41,866 nucleotides of DNA from contig JAUHXV010000028.1 of assembly GCA_030426765.1 (NCBI GenBank), positions 1 to 41,866 of the forward strand, given 5' to 3'. Positions within the stretch are counted from its first letter, which is position 1, and every line of letters begins with the position of its first letter. The notes beneath the pieces are model-generated. The model saw only the letters and a list, made by a program, of their open reading frames with translations, was not told the origin of the DNA and did no database searches. Positions 24,457-33,054 of the stretch are shown in pieces. This DNA is from Bacteroidia bacterium (lineage in GTDB: Bacteria; Bacteroidota; Bacteroidia; Chitinophagales; Saprospiraceae). A program made the position numbers and the translations under genes.

Positions 24457-25370
24457 AACCCACTTATTCTTTTACACTTTCACGCAGGGATCGGATTACT
24501 GTGGTGGTCTTTATCTTTCTTTTGCTGGCATGGGAACTGATCAAACTATTTATGCCAAGTCCAATGCTTCAGAAACACTTGCCCACAGATTCCGAACAAC
24601 AAACCCCTATCCTAACGCAAGAAAAACAGCAAAAAAACAAGGCTGATAAACCCTTTCGCAATCGTTCATTTGTGCCTTCCACAAGTGCACCAGAAAATAG
24701 TGAGGTTACGGAGGTATTGGAACCTCTGGACATCATGCAAGCAACCGCGGAAGAGATGGCGGCAATTGGTTTTCAAAAAAACACCGCCCGCAATATCACC
24801 AAATACAGAGATGCCGGAGGGACATTGGAAAACAAGGAAGCACTGTTGCGTATCTACGGTATGGACAGCGCACAATGGAATAAGGTTTCTAATCTTATAA
24901 TTTTCAAAGAAAAAGCAAATGTTGCAGCTACGAAAAAACCATACGACCCGAATCGATTTCTTCCCAAGCGTATCATAGACCTGAATACAGCGGACATTAT
25001 CGACCTGGATTCTTTACCGGGTATAGGACCTGTTTTTGCCGAACGCATCGTCAAGTATAGAAACAGCCTGGGGGGATTTCATCATGTCCGTCAGATCGAA
25101 GCATGTTATGGTATCCCTCCGGAAACGATAGAAAAAATTCTTCCCCTGGTGGCGATTGTTACCCCTGTGATACCCAAACGCATTCACGAGATCGACTGGT
25201 CTACATTTCATCACCCGTATCTCGAATATAAATTCCGGCCCATGATCCTTTCGTATCAGAAACATCATGGTCCCTTACTATCGGAATCAGATTTGAGAAA
25301 CGTATTTCCACCTGATACAGGATGGTGCGATCAACTGCTACCCTATCTCAGTTTCGAAAGAAGTGAGTAA
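24453..25370 (+). CDS. ComEA-like helix-hairpin-helix DNA-binding membrane protein
   Basis: A 305-residue protein with one N-terminal membrane anchor (residues about 16-32, VVVFIFLLLAWELIKLF), a Gln/Lys-rich linker and repeated helix-hairpin-helix DNA-binding units. The first unit is about 90-150 (IMQATAEEMAAIGF, RNITKYRDAGG). The second is the canonical ComEA motif DLNTADIIDLDSLPGIGP...AERIVKYR (about 175-235). A third, degenerate unit is about 245-300 (IDWSTFHHPYLEYKFRPMIL). ComEA proteins bind incoming double-stranded DNA in the periplasm and hand it to ComEC. The gene starts inside the last codons of comEC (four-base overlap), so the two should be made together. Three units in one protein is more than in the classic ComEA, which has one. 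Confidence 0.85.
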   Translation: MKPTYSFTLSRRDRITVVVFIFLLLAWELIKLFMPSPMLQKHLPTDSEQQTPILTQEKQQKNKADKPFRNRSFVPSTSAPENSEVTEVLEPLDIMQATAEEMAAIGFQKNTARNITKYRDAGGTLENKEALLRIYGMDSAQWNKVSNLIIFKEKANVAATKKPYDPNRFLPKRIIDLNTADIIDLDSLPGIGPVFAERIVKYRNSLGGFHHVRQIEACYGIPPETIEKILPLVAIVTPVIPKRIHEIDWSTFHHPYLEYKFRPMILSYQKHHGPLLSESDLRNVFPPDTGWCDQLLPYLSFERSE

Positions 25371-25417
25371 CAGGCATATTACAACCTGCAGGACACAAGG
25401 ATAAAATGAAATCGTGA

Positions 25418-26434
25418 TCAGGTCTTTACAGAAGCACTGTACTTCTCTACAAAGGATTTCATTTCAGAAACCATCTGAGGGCTTCCAATTGAAATCGTAG
25501 CGCGCTGATGCAGGTCAAAAACCGGCAAATCAAGTATGCGCTCGAGGTTACACGTCATGGCAATTCCCCCGGCCTGCTCCACGATCATCGCCATTGGGTT
25601 GCATTCGTACAATAACCTGAGTTTTCCTTTTGGGTACTTTCTTGTGTGGGGATAGAGGAAAATCCCGCCCTGGATCATAATCCGGTGGATATCGGATACC
25701 ATTGATCCGATGTAACGAAGACCGAAGTTCATATCCGAACAATGGTCGATATATCGTCTCATCTCCAGGTCAAACTTGAGATAGTATCCCTGATTGACTG
25801 AATAATATGCCCCATCCGTTGGGATGCGAATGCCGGGATGTGAAAGACAAAATTCCCCGATCGAAGGATCCAGGGTAAAGCCATTCACACCGTGCCCGGT
25901 GGTATACACCAGAATTGTGGATGTACCATACAAGACATAACCGGCAGCGACCAGCGCTGTACCCGGCTGAAGGAAATCTTCCAGCGTAGCAGGACCGGAT
26001 AGGTCAGACACTCTGCGGTAAATACTGAAAATGGTTCCGACCGAAACGTTGACATCAATATTGCTGGATCCATCCAGCGGATCAAATACGACCACGTATT
26101 TAGGCTTCTTTTTGGCGACCGGCGGTAAGGGAACAAAGTTTTCCAATTCTTCGGATCCAATGGCTGCACACTCTCCGCTGTTGCCCAGACACTCAATCAG
26201 TTTGTCATTGGCATAGATATCCAGCTTTTGAACGGCATCGCCGGATTTGTTTTCTTCTCCGGCCACACCGATGATATTGACCAGGCCGGCTTTATTGACT
26301 TCGCGGTTGATAATCTTAGCGGCAACCCCTATATCTCTAAGGAGATTACTAAGTTCTCCCGTGGCACTGGTATACTCCTTTTGTTGCTTGAGGATAAATT
26401 CATCCAGCGTAATAATTCTGTTTCTGTCAGACAT
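25418..26434 (-). CDS. fbp: Fructose-1,6-bisphosphatase class I
   Basis: A 338-residue cytosolic gluconeogenic enzyme that removes the 1-phosphate from fructose 1,6-bisphosphate with Mg2+. The metal/substrate motif FDPLDGSSNIDVNVSVGTIF (DPLDGSSN at residues 118-125), the upstream GSEE (residues 93-96), the sugar-phosphate site RYIGSMVSDIHR and the final YECNPMAMIVEQAGG are all present. Length and start (MSDRNRIITLDEFI) are normal for the family. It follows the vWA membrane protein gene on the same strand with a 33-bp gap, so both may be transcribed together, although their functions have no known link. Confidence 0.95.
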   Translation of the reverse strand: MSDRNRIITLDEFILKQQKEYTSATGELSNLLRDIGVAAKIINREVNKAGLVNIIGVAGEENKSGDAVQKLDIYANDKLIECLGNSGECAAIGSEELENFVPLPPVAKKKPKYVVVFDPLDGSSNIDVNVSVGTIFSIYRRVSDLSGPATLEDFLQPGTALVAAGYVLYGTSTILVYTTGHGVNGFTLDPSIGEFCLSHPGIRIPTDGAYYSVNQGYYLKFDLEMRRYIDHCSDMNFGLRYIGSMVSDIHRIMIQGGIFLYPHTRKYPKGKLRLLYECNPMAMIVEQAGGIAMTCNLERILDLPVFDLHQRATISIGSPQMVSEMKSFVEKYSASVKT

Positions 26435-26467
26435 GTTGGTTAGATTATTCTCTAAAATATCACCTTT

Positions 26468-28573
26468 TTAGTAGCCTCCATAAAATCTACGCAAAAACCA
26501 CTCCATACAAATTCCCGCCAGCAGGACAAGGCAGAGCCATTTGAGGTGGACCAATGGCCTGGTGCGGGTACTGCTGTACATCACGGGCTTGATCTGTTCA
26601 TTGGCCATGATATCATCCGCCAGCGATGCCATCTGATCCGGGTAGACAAATTTTCCACCCTGGCGTTCAGCCAACTGCCGCAACAGTCCGTGATCGGCTG
26701 TTGAGGTCAGGGATTCAAGCTGGACCGGTTGGACGACAAACTTCCCGTCGTGGCTGTGGCGCACTCCATTTAATTCTGTTGTTGCGGTGTATGTGTAGCT
26801 CCCTTCAGCAAATCGCCCGATATCGAGATGATAGGATTGTGATGAGGTATTAAAGGTGTAGTCAAATTCCTGTCTTTCCTCATTTCGGATGATCATCAAT
26901 ACCTCCGGTGCGTTGGTCAACTCATAGTTGTCGTTGTACAATTCTGCCTGAAAGACGATTTCTTCAAGCTCCGTGAAAAGTTTCTTCGGAGTAGTCACTC
27001 TGAATTTTCGCTTATCCGATTTGGTGGAAGCGTACTGACAGAGCTGGTTGAGTAATTCATATGTAATCTCCTTCGAACCGTGTTGCAATTGATCATAGAG
27101 CTGCCATTTCCAAACACCTTCTCCGGCGATCACAACGGTTCTTACGTCATTTTCTTCTCCAATCAGGATGAGCGGAAATTGGGTTTCGACACGTCCAATG
27201 CGCTGATACGCGAGCACCTGGGCTGATGGCGAACTGGTGTATTCGCCGTAAGGAGCATAGAGCGGGCTGAACGTTTGCAATTTGGTCTGCAGATCTTCGG
27301 AGGTGTGGAAGCTCGTAAACTCCGGATTATAGATCATAGTGACTTCATTCGGAACCCGATTATCGCCGTTGTCAATCTTCAGTAAGGACTGCGCATAATT
27401 AAAGGCATACAGATCCGTCTGGTATCCGGTAATCATGATCTTCGGGAGTTCGAGCTTTTCAATCTCATCCAATACCGGTTGAATCAAATGCTTCGAGGAT
27501 GGCAGCTGGTGCAGCACAACCAGGTCATACGATTTCAAGGTCCCCAGGTCAAATCCGGAAGCCATTTCAACTGAGACTTCATAATTTCTTTGTTCCAGCA
27601 GAGCTGCTTTCCAAACAGCCAGATCAGGATGCGGGCTATTGGCCAGCAACAGCACATTGAGTCGTCCGTCGATCACTTCGACGAAAAAGTCTTTGACATT
27701 ATTCGTGTAAGTGACTTCGTTTCTCACCTGGGCTAATTGCACGCGATAGCGTTGAACACCACTTTGATTTGCCTCGATCGTAAATTCCTGCGTACTAAAC
27801 CAGGGTTGTGAATTAATATCTACCGGAACGCGTTCGAGCAATACGTTTTTCCCATCCTGCAGGTGTCTGATTTCCAGTGAGGAAGATGTGCCTGCCAGTT
27901 GTTCAGCGGAAATATCCACCTGAATTGTGAACTTATCTCCCAGATAAGCGAGGCTGTTGTAAAAAACATTCCGGACCTGCAGATCTGTTTTCGAAAGCGT
28001 ATCCCCCATCGCGATGACCGATAAAGGCGCTTTATGGATACCTGATTGATAGAGTGGATTTTTTCCGCGATTGATCGCACCATCAGAAGCCACAATCAAA
28101 GCACCCACATTCTGCCCCCGGTATTGTTCTTCGTAATAGGTCATCAGTTGACCCAGGTCACTGGCCTGGTCATCGATGATCCAATCCTGTGTGTTGATCA
28201 CATCTTCCCCAAAACCAATTCTATGGACTGTATATTTTTCTTCAAGACGAGCGGTCAGATCGAGAAGAGAACTCATATAGGCAATAGAGTCCTCATCGGA
28301 CATACCTTCGAGAATACTGGTGGACTGATCCTGTGCGATCACGATGATCGGAGGTTCAGACCGCGTCTGCATCAGCTTCATCAGCGGAGAAAGGAGCAAA
28401 AAAGTAAGAATGGATACCACAATCCCGCGCAAGGCAGCCATCACATACCTCAGGGCAGGGGCCTGATCCGCGAATGTAGTGTCTTTGCGATATAGCAAAA
28501 CGGCTGCTGCCAGGCCTGCGATCAGACAAAACAGGATATACCAGGTAGGATATTGCAAATCAATGTTCTGCAC
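26468..28573 (-). CDS. vWA-domain inner-membrane protein
   Basis: A 701-residue membrane protein with two N-terminal helices (about 11-28 and 42-63), a von Willebrand factor A domain (about 74-215) and a C-terminal helix (about 674-692). The vWA domain shows the metal site D82-Q-S-T-S and D164 in ASDGAINRG. After it come beta-rich, Ig-like repeats and a region resembling a glutamine-amidotransferase-like fold (VLLLANSPHPDLAVWK). This layout resembles BatA/BatB-like and related Bacteroidota proteins; the function is unknown, perhaps envelope assembly or metal-dependent protein binding. The start is GTG at 28573 (cac on plus); no ATG lies near it. It is transcribed toward fbp. Confidence 0.7.
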   Translation of the reverse strand: MQNIDLQYPTWYILFCLIAGLAAAVLLYRKDTTFADQAPALRYVMAALRGIVVSILTFLLLSPLMKLMQTRSEPPIIVIAQDQSTSILEGMSDEDSIAYMSSLLDLTARLEEKYTVHRIGFGEDVINTQDWIIDDQASDLGQLMTYYEEQYRGQNVGALIVASDGAINRGKNPLYQSGIHKAPLSVIAMGDTLSKTDLQVRNVFYNSLAYLGDKFTIQVDISAEQLAGTSSSLEIRHLQDGKNVLLERVPVDINSQPWFSTQEFTIEANQSGVQRYRVQLAQVRNEVTYTNNVKDFFVEVIDGRLNVLLLANSPHPDLAVWKAALLEQRNYEVSVEMASGFDLGTLKSYDLVVLHQLPSSKHLIQPVLDEIEKLELPKIMITGYQTDLYAFNYAQSLLKIDNGDNRVPNEVTMIYNPEFTSFHTSEDLQTKLQTFSPLYAPYGEYTSSPSAQVLAYQRIGRVETQFPLILIGEENDVRTVVIAGEGVWKWQLYDQLQHGSKEITYELLNQLCQYASTKSDKRKFRVTTPKKLFTELEEIVFQAELYNDNYELTNAPEVLMIIRNEERQEFDYTFNTSSQSYHLDIGRFAEGSYTYTATTELNGVRHSHDGKFVVQPVQLESLTSTADHGLLRQLAERQGGKFVYPDQMASLADDIMANEQIKPVMYSSTRTRPLVHLKWLCLVLLAGICMEWFLRRFYGGY

Positions 28574-28703
28574 AGTTCAGGTTCTTTTTCTTTTATCCGC
28601 GTCGGGTCAAGCGACCACAAAGATTGAAAAAATATCCAAGCCGCAGGAACGTGTGTTTCCGGTCGGAAAATCAATTTTTTAAACCTTTAGGACGTTTTAA
28701 GGG

Positions 28704-28711
28704 TATCTTTG
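28704..28711 (+). promoter_or_regulatory. Promoter -7 box (TATCTTTG)
   Basis: A perfect TAnnTTTG, preceded by G as in the other boxes (GTATCTT), ending 28 nt before the ATG at 28740. Confidence 0.55.
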
Positions 28712-28739
28712 TTGTACAAATCGAACAAAATTTGGATTT

Positions 28740-30029
28740 ATGAGTCGGAATCAGATACTTCGATCTGCTATTTTCAGTTTTTTCATGTTGTGGGCATGCG
28801 GACAGTCCTTCGCGTCCTATATCCTGATCCCAATGGATGAAACCCAACGCAATCACCTCAAAGCGTATGGCATCACCTATTGGGTGCTGGATGCAGGCGT
28901 GGAAGCCTACTGGCTGCTCAATTACCGCGGCGGCTCTTTTGCTTTTCAGGCGAATACCCTTTTTGAAAAGGAGTGCAAGACAAGGGATGTCACCTACCAG
29001 GTGATCTCAAATGGTGAGTTTGCCAATATCCGGACCGAGATCAGTCACCCGGAGGTCAATATGGAAACAATCAAGTTGGAAACGCCTCCCAAAATTGCCG
29101 TGTATACACCGGATTTTGATTCGCGCGGAGAGCGCATTCAGCCCTGGGATGACGCAGTGACTCTGGTGCTGACCTACGCTGAGATACCCTATGATAAAGT
29201 CTATGATCGCGAAGTACTGGCGGGCAAACTCTCACAATACGACTGGCTCCACCTCCATCATGAGGACTTTACCGGCCAGTATGGCAAATTTTATCGGTCC
29301 TTCAGCATGCAACCCTGGTATCGGGAGAATCAAAAAACCCAGGAAGCGCTGGCCACGAGCCTTGGATTTGCCAAGGTGTCCCAGCTCAAACTGGCCGTTG
29401 TCAAGGAAATCAGAGATTATGTGGGCGGTGGCGGATTTATGTTTGCCATGTGCAGCGCAACGGATTCGTATGATATTGCGCTGGCCGCGGAAGGTCTCGA
29501 CATCTGTGCAGATGTATTTGACGGAGATCCCGCTGATCCCCAGGCACAGTCCAAACTCGATTTTTCAAAATGTTTCGCCTTCAAAGATTTTCAGTTGGTG
29601 ACCAATCCTATGGAATACGAGTTTTCGACCATTGATCATAAATCCCGTACGGTAGAAGCGGACCGCGATTATTTTACGCTCTTTAATTTTTCAGCCAAAT
29701 GGGATCCGATCCCGACGATGCTCACCCAAAATCACACCACTACAGTGAAAGGGTTTATGGGCCAGACGACGGCATATGATAAAAACTATCTGAAGTCAGA
29801 TGTGCTGATTCTCGGAGAGAATAAACCCGAGCATGAAGTCAGGTATATCCACAGTTCGTTTGGGTATGGTACGTGGACGTTTTACGGTGGCCATGATCCG
29901 GAAGACTATCGACATTATGTGACGGATCCGGATACTGATCTCAACCTGCATCCGAATAGTCCCGGCTATCGGTTGATATTAAATAATGTATTGTTTCCTG
30001 CAGCTGAAAAAAAGAAGCGCAAGACCTGA
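28740..30029 (+). CDS. Secreted protein of the Bacteroidota 'asparagine synthetase B' group; function unknown
   Basis: A 429-residue exported protein. A signal peptide (FSFFMLWACGQSFAS, residues about 12-27) is followed by YILIPMDETQRNHLKAYGIT and WLLNYRGGSF, the opening of a Bacteroidota family that databases often label asparagine synthetase B. I see neither the N-terminal Cys nucleophile nor the SGGxDS ATP-binding motif of true AsnB, so that label looks unsupported. The middle (KIAVYTPDFDSRGERIQPWD, HEDFTGQ, VGGGGFMFAMCSATDS, SSFGYGTWTFYGGHDPEDY) has a Rossmann-like feel, with glycine loops like those of the ThuA or glutamine-amidotransferase-like folds. That similarity is only suggestive. 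It ends convergent with a sulfotransferase gene, 8 bp away, and has its own promoter. Confidence 0.75.
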   Translation: MSRNQILRSAIFSFFMLWACGQSFASYILIPMDETQRNHLKAYGITYWVLDAGVEAYWLLNYRGGSFAFQANTLFEKECKTRDVTYQVISNGEFANIRTEISHPEVNMETIKLETPPKIAVYTPDFDSRGERIQPWDDAVTLVLTYAEIPYDKVYDREVLAGKLSQYDWLHLHHEDFTGQYGKFYRSFSMQPWYRENQKTQEALATSLGFAKVSQLKLAVVKEIRDYVGGGGFMFAMCSATDSYDIALAAEGLDICADVFDGDPADPQAQSKLDFSKCFAFKDFQLVTNPMEYEFSTIDHKSRTVEADRDYFTLFNFSAKWDPIPTMLTQNHTTTVKGFMGQTTAYDKNYLKSDVLILGENKPEHEVRYIHSSFGYGTWTFYGGHDPEDYRHYVTDPDTDLNLHPNSPGYRLILNNVLFPAAEKKKRKT

Positions 30030-30037
30030 TCGTAAAT

Positions 30038-30991
30038 TTATTTTTGGGTTGATTTTTTCTCTCGAGCGACTCTTTTCTTTCGTCTCCAGGCGTTATAGGT
30101 CAGGTATTGCAGCGCGCCTTTGAAGAGTATCCAGGCTTGCTTCCATTCGGCAGGTTTGGCGACAATTTCAGAAAACATCTTTTCATATCCCATCACCGGC
30201 AGCAAATCGAAGGTCATACTTTCAAATAACCTTATATCATCCTCTTTCAGGGTATTCTTCCAATCATAGATTCTGCTCGGATCCGGCAATGAACCGACAA
30301 GCTGATGCTGTGATTTGGTAAATACCGGCACGTCAAAATCTTTTCCCTGGATCATCTCCGGTTCGAAATCAATTCCGAGAAAAGCACAAATTCTGCTGCA
30401 TGCTTCCTCAGGGCGAGTGACCAATGTTTCATACTGCACGCGCATACATCGATCGGGATAGGCGGACTCACAAGCGAGTCCTGTGGCGAGTGCTTCAATC
30501 CACTTCTGCGCGGCAAAGATAGGATCGTTACTTCCCCAGTCCATTGCAAACTGAGAGGCCATCACCGCCCTGCCATCGCGCACGATGTGAATAAAACGGC
30601 AATCCGGATAATGCTTGTTGAGAAACTCACTGTGACGAAGATTGACCGGCGTATGATCTATCCAAAAGGTAGCACCGTCCTGCTGCTTCTCAGTAGCGTA
30701 CTGATCCACTAAGGACAATACAAGATCGCTGTATGTCATTGCATCCACCTTTTCCCAATTCGGGAGCATCTCCCATACCTGAAAACGAGGATGGCGCGCT
30801 ATTCCCTCAAAAACGTTTTGCTGCTGTCCGGCAGCAAACTTTTCGAGAAGTTGTGTGTCGAACTTAAACTGGCTTTCAGGCGTTACGACCGCTTCACTAT
30901 GACTTCCGAGCATTGCCCCCAGCATAGTGGTACCACTACGCGATGCACCACCGATAAACACACATTTCATTTTTGGATTTCCTGAATTCAT
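30038..30991 (-). CDS. Sulfotransferase (PAPS-dependent)
   Basis: A sulfotransferase-family protein of about 317 residues that probably transfers sulfate from PAPS to a glycan or other acceptor. The 5'-phosphosulfate loop is FIGGASRSGTTMLGAMLGSH (about residues 12-31) and the 3'-phosphate site is IHIVRDGRAVMASQF. A C-terminal helical part includes RIYDWKNTLKEDD. An in-frame ATG at 31027 lies inside a well-formed promoter (31056-31025), so the ATG at 30991 (MNSGNPKMK) was taken; 30970 is also possible. No signal peptide or membrane helix is seen, so it acts in the cytosol. It is divergent from another sulfotransferase gene. Confidence 0.85.
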   Translation of the reverse strand: MNSGNPKMKCVFIGGASRSGTTMLGAMLGSHSEAVVTPESQFKFDTQLLEKFAAGQQQNVFEGIARHPRFQVWEMLPNWEKVDAMTYSDLVLSLVDQYATEKQQDGATFWIDHTPVNLRHSEFLNKHYPDCRFIHIVRDGRAVMASQFAMDWGSNDPIFAAQKWIEALATGLACESAYPDRCMRVQYETLVTRPEEACSRICAFLGIDFEPEMIQGKDFDVPVFTKSQHQLVGSLPDPSRIYDWKNTLKEDDIRLFESMTFDLLPVMGYEKMFSEIVAKPAEWKQAWILFKGALQYLTYNAWRRKKRVAREKKSTQK

Positions 30992-31024
30992 ACGAATAGC
31001 ATCATGCGACACTGTGAAGCAGAG

Positions 31025-31056
31025 CAAAATTACAGCTTTTGTATCTTAGCCTCAAA
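31025..31056 (-). promoter_or_regulatory. Complete -33/-7 promoter (TTTG-N20-TAATTTTG)
   Basis: On the minus strand TTTG (31056-31053), a 20-nt spacer and TAATTTTG (31032-31025) match the Bacteroidota -33/-7 promoter closely. It ends 33 nt before the ATG at 30991 and overlaps the promoter region of the divergent gene. Confidence 0.6.
31042..31049 (+). promoter_or_regulatory. Possible promoter -7 box (TATCTTAG)
   Basis: GTATCTTAG, 18 nt before the ATG at 31068, resembles the GTATCTTG boxes elsewhere. It lies inside the promoter of the divergent sulfotransferase gene. Confidence 0.4.
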
Positions 31057-31067
31057 GTACATCATAT

Positions 31068-31925
31068 ATGACATCTGATTCCCTGGAAGATTCGGCCAAT
31101 CAGGAAAATCCGCCCTTACTTCCGGTCATCTATATCCTTGGAAACAGTCATTCCGGCTCCACCCTTCTTGGCTTCCTGCTAAGTGCACATCCGGATGTCG
31201 TCAACCTCGGCGAACTAAAAGGCAGAACCTGGCTCAAGGAGCGCTTTTGCTCCTGTGGTCATCCTGTAGGGGAATGTGCGTTTTATGGAAATTTTTTCGA
31301 GCGGTTTAACAACCTGAAAAGAAACGTGATCACGCAAATCAGAAATACCCGTCTGATTCAGTTTTTTTTCAAAAAAAATATTGCACTCAATCCGGCATCT
31401 AAAGAGGAGTTAAAGGATTTTTATTCATCCGTAAGTCATCAGGTATCAGCTGTTGTGCCGAATGCCCGATTTATCGTGGATACATCCAAAAGTGTTTCCC
31501 TGCTGAACGGATGGCTAAACATCATGCCGGAAGAAAATATAAAGATCATCCATCTGACACGCCATACCGGGGCCAATGTCTCGTCTTTTGTTAAACGTGG
31601 TGCTCCGTTTTTTAAATCCCTCACCGGCATCCTTATCAACAACCGGATGATTCGTCGTTATCTCAGAAAAAACAATCTCAATTATCTCGAAATCGATTTT
31701 AACAGGTTTCATGGATTCTATTCGGAAGAAGCGAAAAAAATGTCCGAATTCCTTGGCGTTGAAATTCCATCAACGGATAGTGTGCCATTGCACCATCATG
31801 TGATTGGGGGCAATAATCGCACTCGAAAATCCTTCACAAACAAAGTTACAGGGATCCATAAAGACGAAGAGTGGCATCAGATACTTACCGGTTTTCAAAA
31901 ATCAATTTTGCGTTTATTATCCTGA
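31068..31925 (+). CDS. Sulfotransferase, first gene of a glycan operon
   Basis: A 285-residue sulfotransferase-family protein. The PAPS-binding loop is YILGNSHSGSTLLGFLLSAH (about residues 22-41) and the 3'-phosphate site is IIHLTRHTGANVSSFVKRG. A small Cys-containing segment FCSCGHPVGECAF lies after the first motif and is shared by one branch of bacterial sulfotransferases. No signal peptide or membrane helix is seen. It starts a plus-strand series: the GT4 gene begins 7 bp after its stop, and then the flippase gene overlaps. The acceptor is probably a glycan made by these neighbours, before export. The sequence differs clearly from the other three sulfotransferases, so it is not a recent duplicate. 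Confidence 0.82.
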   Translation: MTSDSLEDSANQENPPLLPVIYILGNSHSGSTLLGFLLSAHPDVVNLGELKGRTWLKERFCSCGHPVGECAFYGNFFERFNNLKRNVITQIRNTRLIQFFFKKNIALNPASKEELKDFYSSVSHQVSAVVPNARFIVDTSKSVSLLNGWLNIMPEENIKIIHLTRHTGANVSSFVKRGAPFFKSLTGILINNRMIRRYLRKNNLNYLEIDFNRFHGFYSEEAKKMSEFLGVEIPSTDSVPLHHHVIGGNNRTRKSFTNKVTGIHKDEEWHQILTGFQKSILRLLS

Positions 31926-31932
31926 CAGCGAC

Positions 31933-33054
31933 ATGAGAATTCTGGTACTTTCGATAGAATATCCGCCTGTAGGAGGAGGTGCATCTCCTCAATCGCATGA
32001 GATTAACAAATGCTATCTGAAACGCGGGCATGAGGTGACTGTAGTCACCATGCATACCGGTGACCTTCCTTTATATGAAGTGCATGATGGCGTGGAAATC
32101 ATCCGCGTCAAATGTTTTCGCAAAGATATTCACATGTCTCATCTTTGGGAACATATCGCCTTTATCTACGCCGGCAAGCATGCATTAAAGAAGCTATTTG
32201 CGGAAAAAAAGTTTGATGTATGCCATACCCACTTTATTCTCCCGACTGGTATTTTGTCGCGATGGGTAAAGAAAAAATATGGTATTCCATATATCATTTC
32301 CTCCCATGGCAGTGATGTGCCCGGATACAATCCCGACAGGTTTCGATTTATCCATAAGCTGTCGCCGAGAGTAATACGGTCAATCATTCACCACAGCGCG
32401 TATATTGTTTTTCCTTCAAAATTCCTGCGCTCCCTTCTGCAGAAAAAGTTCACCTCGTTTGATGACAAACTCATCTATCTGCCCAGTGGTATTGATACAA
32501 CCTATTTTACCCCGGCTGCTAAAAAACCTATTCTGGTTTCCACAGGACGATTGTTACCTCGAAAAGGATTTCAATACCTGATCGAAGTTGTCGCCCGTAA
32601 GCAGTACCCTATCGAGGTGCATATTTGTGGAGACGGTCCTTACATGGCTGAACTGAAGACCAAAGCAGAGGGAAGCAGGACACCGGTTATTTTTCACGGT
32701 TGGATAGATAACGCTGGTGAAACGTATAAATCGTTACTAGCGGAAGCCTCCATCTATTCCCTGATCTCTGCCAAAGAAAACGCAAGCACCTCCCTTCTCG
32801 AAGCGATGTCCTCCGGTTGCGCTGTGATCACCTCCAATGTCTCCGGATGTCCTGAGAGCGTGGGAGATGCCGGAATATGTCTGCCTCCCGGTGATGTGTC
32901 CGCACTGGAGGAGCAATTGGACAAACTTATCGAAGATGAGGCCTACCGATTGCAACTTATGGAAGCGGCCAGAACACGAGCTGTGACCGTATTCTCATGG
33001 GTTAGTATCGTTGATCGCTATCTGGCTCTGCTGACGAAAGCTATCCGGACATGA
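31933..33054 (+). CDS. GT4 family glycosyltransferase
   Basis: A 373-residue GT-B glycosyltransferase of family 4. The N-terminal acceptor domain begins MRILVLSIEYPPVGGGASPQ, with the glycine loop of the family, and contains VCHTHFILPTGILSRW and SSHGSDVPGY. The C-terminal donor domain has VSTGRLLPRKGFQYLIE, HICGDGPYMAEL and the EX7E-like stretch around AKENASTSLLEAMSSGCAVI. I chose ATG 31933, which begins the domain; the longer frame starting at 31804 overlaps the sulfotransferase gene and adds a non-family tail. It sits between a sulfotransferase and a flippase gene (four-base overlap with the latter), so it probably adds a sugar to a lipid-linked glycan at the inner membrane's cytosolic face. 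The sugar is unknown. Confidence 0.88.
   Translation: MRILVLSIEYPPVGGGASPQSHEINKCYLKRGHEVTVVTMHTGDLPLYEVHDGVEIIRVKCFRKDIHMSHLWEHIAFIYAGKHALKKLFAEKKFDVCHTHFILPTGILSRWVKKKYGIPYIISSHGSDVPGYNPDRFRFIHKLSPRVIRSIIHHSAYIVFPSKFLRSLLQKKFTSFDDKLIYLPSGIDTTYFTPAAKKPILVSTGRLLPRKGFQYLIEVVARKQYPIEVHICGDGPYMAELKTKAEGSRTPVIFHGWIDNAGETYKSLLAEASIYSLISAKENASTSLLEAMSSGCAVITSNVSGCPESVGDAGICLPPGDVSALEEQLDKLIEDEAYRLQLMEAARTRAVTVFSWVSIVDRYLALLTKAIRT

Noticed and set aside
31804-31932. Longer N-terminus of the GT4 gene starting at 31804
   Set aside because: It lies wholly within the sulfotransferase gene apart from seven bases and adds 43 residues unlike the family; ATG 31933 starts the GT-B domain directly.
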